From JANQJA01 sp040880285 (GTDB taxonomy: Bacteria > Pseudomonadota > Gammaproteobacteria > Pseudomonadales > Azotimanducaceae), in assembly GCA_040880285.1 (NCBI GenBank), contig JBBDIT010000055.1, positions 1 to 64,000 on the forward strand: 64,000 nt of DNA. Reading direction: 5' to 3'. A program made the translations under genes and the position numbers. Below are positions 1-6,993 of this stretch, one piece after another (the first letter of the stretch is position 1; every line of letters starts with the position of its first letter). The notes under the pieces were generated by a model, which was not told where the DNA came from, made no database searches, and was given only the letters and a program-made list of their open reading frames with translations.

Positions 1-108
1 CCGGAAACTGTCGATTGCGCCTGACGGAGATGTCAGATGACTGTGAGCCCGTTTTGATGTGTGTCCGTTTGTTGTTGTCGTTTGTTGTATGTAATGTAAA
101 GGCATGTT

Positions 109-124
109 TGTGCGCCGTCGCACA
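109..124. promoter_or_regulatory. Palindromic operator, copy 1
   Basis: The sequence TGTGCG-CCGT-CGCACA is a perfect 6-bp inverted repeat with a 4-base spacer. It ends 33 bases before the receiver-domain gene at 158. The same arms recur at 4182-4197, upstream of the Crp/Fnr gene, with only two spacer bases changed. The size and symmetry fit a dimeric Crp/Fnr-type site. That the regulator at 4264 binds it is inference. Confidence 0.6.
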
Positions 125-157
125 GACTAAAGGCAGGCGATATCAAACACTGCACCA

Positions 158-562
158 ATGGAAATTGGAAAACCTCGACGAAAACGCCTGCTGGTCGTTG
201 ACGACAACGAACTGATCCTGCAACTAGTCAGCCGACAGCTTTCGGCAGAAGGCTATGATGTCGTCGCGGTATCAAGCGCCAACGAAGCGATCGGTTGGTG
301 CGATGTTAATGGGTCGCCGGATCTTCTTCTCAGTGATGTATCCATGCCGGAGATCGATGGACCCACCCTCTATCACTCACTCGATAGCAAGTTCCCCGGG
401 TTGCCAGCGCTCTTTATGAGTGCAGCACACGGCAAAGAACTCTCTGGCATACCCTGGCCGCTTCTGGAGAAGCCCTTTACACGAGATCAACTAAGATCGT
501 TGATCAATGTATCGTTGTTCCAGGCATACCTGACCAAAGCGGAGTTAAGCCACGGCGACTAA
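158..562 (+). CDS. Single-domain response regulator (CheY-like receiver)
   Basis: This 134-residue protein is a stand-alone phosphoacceptor domain with no output domain. The acidic pair is D15-D16 (in VVDDNE), the predicted phosphorylated aspartate is D60 (in LLSDVSMP) and the conserved lysine is K105 (in LEKPF). Such proteins act by phosphotransfer or by protein contact in the cytoplasm. No histidine kinase gene adjoins it. The gene follows the palindrome at 109-124, so it may share control with the Crp/Fnr gene at 4264. The start lies 33 bases after that site and no strong ribosome-binding site is visible. The assignment to the receiver family is firm; the partner and output are unknown. 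Confidence 0.85.
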   Translation: MEIGKPRRKRLLVVDDNELILQLVSRQLSAEGYDVVAVSSANEAIGWCDVNGSPDLLLSDVSMPEIDGPTLYHSLDSKFPGLPALFMSAAHGKELSGIPWPLLEKPFTRDQLRSLINVSLFQAYLTKAELSHGD

Positions 563-741
563 ACGCCTGCGCAATGGCTCCGGTGTCCCCACCTGGCGTT
601 GGCAACCTACTTTGACGCTTATACTCCGACCTCATCGTTTGTCTCAGAGACAATTTCAGGACAGCCATCAATCTCCACGAAAGCGACCGTTCTCCGGCGA
701 TTCAGGCGACTTGGTTGCCCGTCCCGCACGGGCGGAGAGGT

Positions 742-1695
742 TTATTGGTGAACGGGACTACTGAATACGAGTGATTCAGGGTAGAACGTATACCAGGCAA
801 ACCAGTATGCAATGGTGGTTGGCAGGACCTCGCCGTTACCATCCACTGCCCAGGCGGTTCCGGCATCACCATTCCAATGAATCGTCAGGGATCGGCCGCC
901 CAGCTCATCAACGAAACTGGCCTTGCCGTGCGCCTCCAGCGCAGAGAATGGGTAAGCCTTGGTGCCTTCGTCGGTCCGGACCCCTAACACCAGCTCTTTG
1001 GTGTGCAGATCCCCGGGTGCCTTTTTGGAAACCTCGAAATAGAGCCGGCGAGTCTTGTGATAGTTGATGTAGGGAGAGCGACTATAGTTCCGTCGAAAAC
1101 CAGTATCCGTACTCAATACCTCGGCGTCCGGATATCGCTGGCGCCAGTCTGCCCAGGTCGTGTGCAGCGCCGGCAATTGTGGCAGCTCAATGCCTTTCAG
1201 CTGTCCCGATACGGCCTTGCCCATCAACTGAGACCAGAGGGACTCGGTGTTCCGGTCAAACAGCAGCACATCGCTGTCATATAGCAGCCCCGATACGCCG
1301 AACAACAATCTCGTTTCTGCTGCGTTGGTCGCAAACACCATTCCGCTGCCACACAGCGGACAATAGGTGACGACGAAGTACTGGCTGCCGATCTGGTCGT
1401 TGACGACTTCATGCCAGTCGAGGATTTTCACCGGGTACGCTCGTGCAACGTCATCAATAATCACGCCCAGGACCCGGTCACCGGCATCCATGAACGAGGC
1501 CGCACTGGCAGGAACAAACTTTGGCTGGTTGATGGCCGGGATTCCATCCCGCGGCGGCCCGCCGGAGACAATCTCGTCGATCGGAATTAACGGATCATTA
1601 ATGACAAACCCGTTTTTGGTCGCGGCTACTCCAGGCTGGATCCCGAATGCGAACACCAGGAAAAAAGACGCCAGATAAGGAATGTAAACTTTCAT
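742..1695 (-). CDS. DUF3179 domain-containing exported protein
   Basis: The 317-residue product starts with a hydrophobic signal peptide (about residues 1-24, ending in GVAA) and is then of DUF3179 type. Family features include a region around AYPVKILDWHEVVND and the cysteine pair in YCPLCGSG, near residue 115, which resembles a metal or redox site. The biochemical function of DUF3179 proteins is not established. The signal peptide suggests a periplasmic location. The gene stands alone. A 15-base direct repeat (GACAATTTCAGGACA at 649-663 and 1729-1743) lies on either side of it, which may mark a past insertion. Confidence 0.75.
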   Translation of the reverse strand: MKVYIPYLASFFLVFAFGIQPGVAATKNGFVINDPLIPIDEIVSGGPPRDGIPAINQPKFVPASAASFMDAGDRVLGVIIDDVARAYPVKILDWHEVVNDQIGSQYFVVTYCPLCGSGMVFATNAAETRLLFGVSGLLYDSDVLLFDRNTESLWSQLMGKAVSGQLKGIELPQLPALHTTWADWRQRYPDAEVLSTDTGFRRNYSRSPYINYHKTRRLYFEVSKKAPGDLHTKELVLGVRTDEGTKAYPFSALEAHGKASFVDELGGRSLTIHWNGDAGTAWAVDGNGEVLPTTIAYWFAWYTFYPESLVFSSPVHQ

Positions 1696-1855
1696 ACCTT
1701 ACGGACACCCAGGCAACCAGAACGTTACGACAATTTCAGGACAAATTCAGGGCAGCCACCCATTTCACTATCAATTTTGCTTGTTCCGTGATCGGTGACA
1801 TATCGGTGTATTAAGCGCAATCCCGTGCACGTCCGCCATTGCCCGAAAAAAAAGA

Positions 1856-1910
1856 GGACACACACCAAGCCTCATTAAAATTGTTAGCTTGTGGACGGCC
1901 GGGTCTCATG
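1856..1910 (+). repeat. Dispersed repeat, copy A (REP-like)
   Basis: A 55-base segment beginning GGACACACACCAAGCCTC matches the reverse complement of 49964-50018 at 50 of 55 positions. It lies in the 370-base gene-free stretch between the DUF3179 gene and the MFS gene, in which I see nothing else of note. Sequences of this kind often accompany REP-associated transposases, but no transposase is present in this window, so the mobile-element origin is inference. Confidence 0.6.
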
Positions 1911-2065
1911 CCAACCGGTCATCCGATCCGGTCCGTGCCGGTAAAAGCTGATGCCGCCGAAGCGTAAAGACGCCAGGAGATACCCAAGTAGAAGAAAGGC
2001 ACATCGGTTATTGCGGCCAGAGCGCAACTAGTGCCAAACTCCATCGTCCTTGAACCGGAGCTCCC

Positions 2066-3673
2066 ATGGCAGACAACCACTCCGAACCAGCACCGCCCGA
2101 CCTACCTGAGATTGGCGGTCGCTACGCCAAGTATGTCCTGTTTGTTCTGGTTCTCGTCTATATCTTTAATTTTATCGATCGCCAGATCCTGTCGATTCTT
2201 GCCGAGGACATTAAGGCGGATCTTGGCATCAGCGATGCGGAAATCGGATTTCTTTATGGCACCGCCTTTGCCGTATTTTACGCGGTTTTTGGCATTCCGT
2301 TGGGTCGCCTTGCAGACACCTGGATCAGGAAGAGCCTTATCTCCATTGGCCTGATGTTCTGGAGTTTGATGACGGCTCTTTCGGGGACCGCCCGCGGGTT
2401 CGGCGCACTTGCTACTTATCGTATTGGCGTTGGCATCGGTGAAGCCTCGGCAACACCGGCCGCCTTTTCAATGTTGTCCGATTACTTCCCCCCACGACTT
2501 CGCACCACGGCACTGGCTGTTTATTCAAGCGGCGTTTACATCGGGGCTGGCATTGGCATCTTCCTGGGTGGTGTGATACTCGACGGCTGGGCGGCGCTGT
2601 ATCCGACCGCCGGTGAGGCTCCCCTTGGCTTGAAAGGTTGGCACGTGGCCTTCTTTGCTGTCGGCATTCCCGGAATGCTCATGTCGCTCTGGGTCTGGTC
2701 ACTCAAGGAACCTGCTCGAGGACAAAGCGAGGGACTGATCACGCCGCCACACCCACACCCGTTTCGGGAAACCTGGATGGAACTCTCCTCCATCCTGCCC
2801 GGTTTTAATCTGTATCGGCTATATACGAACAAGGCGGGTGCCAGGGGCATCCTGATTAACCTGATCGCCGCTGGATTGTTTGCGCTGCTGTTCTGGTTCC
2901 TTTACATCCAAACGGGTACTGGCGCGCAGTGGATCGCGCTCGGCATTGGGGTCTACGCTGCTTTTTCCTGGGCCCAGAACCTGGCGATCAATGACCGGGC
3001 CGCGTTTGGGATGATTTTGCGTTCAAGAACCATCCTGTTTACGCTAATCGGCTTCCCGAGTATTGCCTTCTTTACCTATGGCCTGGGCTTCTGGGGCCCT
3101 CCTTTCTTTCAACGGGTACACGGTATCAGCGCGTCCGAAACCGGTATTGTGCTCGGCTTGTCGGCGGCAATAGGTGGTTGGGCCGGCGTCACTTTAGGCG
3201 GCGTACTGGCAGACAAGCTGCGAGAGAAGTATGTGCTCGGCAAGCTTTACGTTGGCATGGCGTCGATCCTGCTTTCCGCACCGCTGGCCTTTGGAGTATT
3301 ACTCTCTAACGATGTGATCGTGGCGTATGTATTCAACTTCTTTCTGTCGGTGACGTCACCCATGTGGATTGGTCCAGCCGCGTCAACCATCAACGATCTG
3401 GTGATGCCACGCATGCGAGCCATCGCATCGGCGTTCTATTTACTGATGATCACCTTTATTGGTCTTGCCCTTGGTCCCTACACGATCGGTCAGATATCGG
3501 ACACCATTCTAGCCACCGGCGCGACCCCCGCTGACGCGTTGCGAGAGGGTATGTTATGGGCTATCTCCATGCTGGCCCTGGCCTTTGCTGGCATTCTCGC
3601 GGCAGCATTTTATTTGCGCGATGAAGAAGCCTCCCGACTCGATCGCGCCCGCGCCCTGGGTGAAGCGGTATGA
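2066..3673 (+). CDS. MFS transporter
   Basis: This 535-residue integral membrane protein has the major facilitator pattern. The first helix follows a short cytoplasmic N-terminus (about residues 20-40). The loop 2-3 motif appears as GIPLGRLADTWIRKS, and helix 5 is rich in glycine (GVYIGAGIGIFLGG). A longer central region follows (about 210-260), then a second bundle with a second copy of the loop motif (GGVLADKLREK). It resembles the spinster-like MFS proteins common in proteobacteria. The substrate cannot be read from sequence. The gene is transcribed alone. The start follows a GGAG five bases upstream. Confidence 0.85.
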   Translation: MADNHSEPAPPDLPEIGGRYAKYVLFVLVLVYIFNFIDRQILSILAEDIKADLGISDAEIGFLYGTAFAVFYAVFGIPLGRLADTWIRKSLISIGLMFWSLMTALSGTARGFGALATYRIGVGIGEASATPAAFSMLSDYFPPRLRTTALAVYSSGVYIGAGIGIFLGGVILDGWAALYPTAGEAPLGLKGWHVAFFAVGIPGMLMSLWVWSLKEPARGQSEGLITPPHPHPFRETWMELSSILPGFNLYRLYTNKAGARGILINLIAAGLFALLFWFLYIQTGTGAQWIALGIGVYAAFSWAQNLAINDRAAFGMILRSRTILFTLIGFPSIAFFTYGLGFWGPPFFQRVHGISASETGIVLGLSAAIGGWAGVTLGGVLADKLREKYVLGKLYVGMASILLSAPLAFGVLLSNDVIVAYVFNFFLSVTSPMWIGPAASTINDLVMPRMRAIASAFYLLMITFIGLALGPYTIGQISDTILATGATPADALREGMLWAISMLALAFAGILAAAFYLRDEEASRLDRARALGEAV

Positions 3674-3760
3674 GAGGAAAAGTCAGCAGGGAAAATCAGG
3701 ACATCCATCATCTCTTGCAGCAGGGGTAGGCTCAGGCATCCAGCAACGGCAAAGTCCTGT

Positions 3761-3964
3761 TCAACGCTTGGATGCGATCAGGAACAAGCCGGCCACGGTT
3801 GCAATGGCTCCGAAGATAAAATACCAGGTCGTCGAATCAGTAAATCTCCCTGTGAATGATTCGACCATCTGTTCGGCAACGCTTTGCGACGCCTGGTAGC
3901 CGAAATAGAGAAGGATGACGCCTCCAACCAGCAGGACGATTCCGATAATCTGATTGTTTTTCAT
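3761..3964 (-). CDS. DUF3185 family small membrane protein
   Basis: The product has 67 residues. The start was set at 3964, not at the upstream in-frame codon at 4033, because an AAGGAG lies just before it and because DUF3185 proteins begin with this hydrophobic segment. Two membrane helices are visible, about residues 5-23 (IIGIVLLVGGVILLYFGYQA) and 45-63. The role of DUF3185 proteins is unknown. The gene is divergent from the Crp/Fnr gene, and the intergenic region between them carries the palindrome at 4182-4197, so common control is plausible. Confidence 0.8.
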   Translation of the reverse strand: MKNNQIIGIVLLVGGVILLYFGYQASQSVAEQMVESFTGRFTDSTTWYFIFGAIATVAGLFLIASKR

Positions 3965-4181
3965 GGTAAGTGGCTCCTTTTGTGGGCAGACCGTGTCCGG
4001 AGACTCCTCTGCGTGGATTGATTTCTCGTTCATCAGAGCAGGAATAGCGGAGCCCGTCTGTTCACTACAGCACGGAAGATTCTGGCTTCAAGGCCGGACA
4101 AGAGTGTGGAAGAGCCTTGCACCTGGTATCGACGTCCTCCAAACCCGCTGGCGGACCCGATTTACGCTGCTCTTATAGAAA

Positions 4182-4197
4182 TGTGCGTTGTCGCACA
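4182..4197. promoter_or_regulatory. Palindromic operator, copy 2
   Basis: TGTGCG-TTGT-CGCACA has the same arms as copy 1 at 109-124. It lies in the divergent region between the DUF3185 gene (start 3964, minus) and the Crp/Fnr gene (start 4264, plus), 66 bases before the latter. A T-rich run and an AT-rich stretch that could hold the -10 element follow it. Autoregulation by the Crp/Fnr protein is the simplest reading and is untested. Confidence 0.6.
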
Positions 4198-4263
4198 AAA
4201 AAACTTGTTTTTTTTTTCAAAATATGTAAAAAATTTCAGTAAGGAAGCTTAGGGAAGGCTGCG

Positions 4264-5007
4264 ATGACACAAACACCTCATTACGAAGATAATCTGTTGC
4301 TTAACGCCCTGTCCAAGGACGTGAAGGAACGCATTGTTTCGCAGCTGAAGTTGACAGAACTGAAGCTCGGCGCCGTGCTATACGAGTCTGGTGACGTCAT
4401 GAATGATGTCTACTTCCCCACCAATTCAATCGTGTCGTTGCTGTACGTGATGGAGGATGGTCGCTCCGCGGAAATCTCGGTGGTCGGCAACGAAGGAGTG
4501 GTTGGCATTTCTTTGTTTATGGGTGGGCTCAGCACACCGAGTCGGGCAATCGTGCAGAGTGCCGGCCATGCATTCCGATTGAGCGGTAAATATCTGAAGC
4601 TCGAATTCGATCGTCACGGAGAACTCCACCATCTACTGTTGCGATACACCCAGGCGCTACTCACCCAGATGGCGCAAACTGCCGCATGTAATCGCCACCA
4701 TTCGATCGATCAGCAGCTGTGTCGCTGGTTGCTGTTATCCATGGATCGTTTGAAGGGGAATGAGATCAGCATGACCCAGGAGTTGATTGCGAACATGCTC
4801 GGCGTGCGCCGGGAAGGTGTGACGGAAGCCGCCAGTAAGCTGCAGAGGGCGGGAATCATTGAGTACCGCCGTGGACACATTACGGTACTCGATCGGCCGG
4901 AGTTGGAACGTCGCTGCTGTGAATGTTACGCGGTGGTCAAGAAGGAATCCGATCGCCTGCTCGAGCACTTTGCCTATCCTCCCTACGCGAAGATGTCCTG
5001 TCAGTAG
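4264..5007 (+). CDS. Crp/Fnr family transcriptional regulator
   Basis: The 247-residue protein has an N-terminal cyclic-nucleotide-binding-like beta-roll (about residues 25-140, with LYESGDVMNDVYFP and AEISVVGNEGVVGI). A C-terminal winged helix follows (about 160-230), with the helix-turn-helix around ELIANMLGVRREGVTEAASKL. It lacks the N-terminal cysteine cluster of Fnr, so it is not an oxygen-sensing iron-sulfur regulator. The ligand is unknown. The palindrome upstream at 4182-4197, repeated at 109-124, suggests autoregulation and control of the receiver gene and DUF3185. Confidence 0.88.
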   Translation: MTQTPHYEDNLLLNALSKDVKERIVSQLKLTELKLGAVLYESGDVMNDVYFPTNSIVSLLYVMEDGRSAEISVVGNEGVVGISLFMGGLSTPSRAIVQSAGHAFRLSGKYLKLEFDRHGELHHLLLRYTQALLTQMAQTAACNRHHSIDQQLCRWLLLSMDRLKGNEISMTQELIANMLGVRREGVTEAASKLQRAGIIEYRRGHITVLDRPELERRCCECYAVVKKESDRLLEHFAYPPYAKMSCQ

Positions 5008-5093
5008 ACCTCCTGGTAAAGGGTTGTTGCGCTGGCAGTTCTCAGCATGCCTGCGAACCAGTACACTGACCGCCAGATATGGGAGGCAACACT

Positions 5094-5933
5094 GTGAATC
5101 AAACCGGAACCAACGCCACAAGCACGACACAAGCTGGCGATGATACCCTTTACGAAGTCTCGGACGCTATCGCGACAATCACTCTCAACCGGCCAGCTCA
5201 GATGAATACGCTCGGCGGGTCGATGTTGGCGCTGGTGAGCGAGTACATCCTCCAGGCCGAGAAAGACCAGGATGTCAGAGTCATTATTCTGACAGGCAAT
5301 GGCCGCGCTTTCTGCGCCGGGCTCGACGTTGTCAGCGCACAATCGAGGGCAGGGTCGCAAGCAGGAAACAACAACCGCGCCGCGGTACCAGTAACGCTCA
5401 ATGTGAAAACGTTTCCTCCGGCAGTCATCTTCAATTGCGAGAAACCGGTGATTTGCGCCATGAACGGCGCCGCGGCCGGGTTTGGTATGGACATGGCGCT
5501 GGCCTGCGACATCCGCATTATGGCCGAAAGTGCCAAAATGGCGCCCACTCCCGTGAAACGCGGCATCGTTCCTGAAAGTGGTGGCACCTGGCTATTACCG
5601 CGCCTGGTGGGCTGGGAGAAGGCGGCCGAGATCTTCTTCGCTGCGCGCAATATCGGTGCCGGGGAAAGCAAGGCGCTGGGTCTTTGTGCGCACGTTGTGC
5701 CGGACGCAGAACTTATATCATTCGCGCGCAATTTGGCAGGAGACATCGCCGCGAACGCACCGCTTGCTGTGCAGTCCGCGAAACGACTCATGCGCATGGG
5801 GCTTTCTCAACAGTTCAATGATCACGTCCATCATGTGTATATGAACTTCCTGCAATTGATGCGGACCGAAGACGCGCGCGAGGGCATGGCATCTTTCGCG
5901 CAGAAACGGGACCCCGAGTTTAAAGGGAACTAG
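5094..5933 (+). CDS. Enoyl-CoA hydratase/isomerase family protein
   Basis: The predicted product of 279 residues has the crotonase fold. The oxyanion-hole segments are seen in RAFCAGLDV and NGAAAGFGMDMALACDIR. The acidic residue in the following segment (VKRGIVPESGGTWLLPRLVG) is in the position of a crotonase catalytic glutamate. I chose the GTG start at 5094 because GGGAGG lies seven bases upstream; the in-frame ATG at 5079 would overlap that site. The enzyme probably acts on an unsaturated acyl-CoA. It is not beside other beta-oxidation genes, so the substrate is open. Confidence 0.85.
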   Translation: MNQTGTNATSTTQAGDDTLYEVSDAIATITLNRPAQMNTLGGSMLALVSEYILQAEKDQDVRVIILTGNGRAFCAGLDVVSAQSRAGSQAGNNNRAAVPVTLNVKTFPPAVIFNCEKPVICAMNGAAAGFGMDMALACDIRIMAESAKMAPTPVKRGIVPESGGTWLLPRLVGWEKAAEIFFAARNIGAGESKALGLCAHVVPDAELISFARNLAGDIAANAPLAVQSAKRLMRMGLSQQFNDHVHHVYMNFLQLMRTEDAREGMASFAQKRDPEFKGN

Positions 5934-5935
5934 TC

Positions 5936-6088
5936 GACCCAACGCCTGAGGAACGCGAACAAGGACTCGAACCCTTTGATGGCTGGGCGATTAACGTCCG
6001 CTGTCTTGAGGGATTCAACTTCGGTGAGTTACCGCGCAAGATCATTGCAGGTAGCCAGATTCAGCTCGCCCCCCAAAGTGAAAGTTAG
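5936..6088 (+). pseudogene. Remnant of a GFA-family (glutathione-dependent formaldehyde-activating-like) gene, C-terminus
   Basis: Directly after the enoyl-CoA hydratase stop, one frame stays open for 50 codons and ends at TAG (6086-6088). It reads ...DGWAINVRCLEG... followed by a short tail. The INVRCL-plus-Asp/Glu segment is typical of the C-terminal end of GFA-family proteins. The zinc-binding cysteines of the N-terminal part are absent and the frame has no start, so this appears to be the 3' relic of a deleted gene. The identification rests on one short motif. Confidence 0.4.
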
Positions 6089-6126
6089 CACATTCGATTC
6101 AATGACCGCTTACAGAGGCAAAACAA

Positions 6127-6951
6127 ATGGAAGTTATCGTTGACGGCCTTTCGTTTCCAGAAGGACCAAGGTGGCACAATGGCAAATTGTACTTCTCGGA
6201 TTTTTATCGTCACGTGGTCAACGCCATTGGTTCTGACGGTAAGCTGGAAACCATCGCCGAGGTTGAGGGCCAACCCTCCGGGCTGGGCTGGTTGCCCGAT
6301 GGTCGCCTGCTTATTGTATCAATGCTGGACCGAAAGCTGTTGCGGCAGGAACCCGACAGCACACTGGTCGAACATGCCGATCTGGGTGGGATTGCGACCT
6401 TTCATTGCAACGACATGGTTGTTGATGCCAAGGGTCGCGCTTATGTGGGTAACTTTGGCTTCGACACTCATGCGGGCGTTGCACGTGTTCCGGCAAATCT
6501 GGCGAGGGTTGACCCGGACGGCAGTACAAAACTGGCAGCGAGCAATCTGGACTTCCCGAACGGTACGGTCATCACACCTGATGGTAAAACCCTGGTCATC
6601 GCTGAAACCTACGGTCGGCGACTGACGGCGTTTGATATCGATTCAAACGGCAATCTCACCAATCGTAGCGTGTGGGCCAACACTGATCCACACGTTCCCG
6701 ATGGTATCTGCCTTGATGTAGAAGGTGGCATCTGGGTTGCTGATCCAAGAGGAAACTGCGTGGTTCGAATTGAAAAAGGAGGCGCGGTCACCGACAGGTT
6801 TGATATGGAGCGTGGCGCCTTTGCGTGCGCGTTAGGAGATGAAGATCGCAAGACCCTTTACATTTGCACAGCCACCGGCTCCGGGCCACACGCAGAGGCG
6901 CGACGAGACGGTAGAATCGAATGCGTTCGGGTTGACAGACCCGGCGTCTGA
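6127..6951 (+). CDS. SMP-30/gluconolactonase/LRE family protein
   Basis: The 274-residue protein matches the six-bladed propeller family of SMP-30 and gluconolactonases. It opens with GLSFPEGPRWHNGKLYFSD, whose glutamate is the usual first metal ligand. It then has a metal-site asparagine in SNLDFPNGTVITPDG and a late aspartate in VPDGICLDVEGGIWVAD. Members hydrolyse sugar lactones or related esters in the cytoplasm. The substrate here is unknown because no sugar-catabolic genes are nearby. The gene converges on the caspase-like gene at 6994. Confidence 0.85.
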   Translation: MEVIVDGLSFPEGPRWHNGKLYFSDFYRHVVNAIGSDGKLETIAEVEGQPSGLGWLPDGRLLIVSMLDRKLLRQEPDSTLVEHADLGGIATFHCNDMVVDAKGRAYVGNFGFDTHAGVARVPANLARVDPDGSTKLAASNLDFPNGTVITPDGKTLVIAETYGRRLTAFDIDSNGNLTNRSVWANTDPHVPDGICLDVEGGIWVADPRGNCVVRIEKGGAVTDRFDMERGAFACALGDEDRKTLYICTATGSGPHAEARRDGRIECVRVDRPGV

Positions 6952-6993
6952 CCACTGGTGAATGAACCGGTGGACGGCCGGTTACAGGACAGG

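Noticed and set aside
15..215. Plus-strand frame of 66 codons at the start of the window
   Set aside because: It overlaps the palindrome and the start of the receiver gene in another frame and has no family features.
6952..6973. Hairpin between the SMP-30 and caspase genes as a terminator
   Set aside because: The 7-bp stem is not followed by a T tract on either strand.
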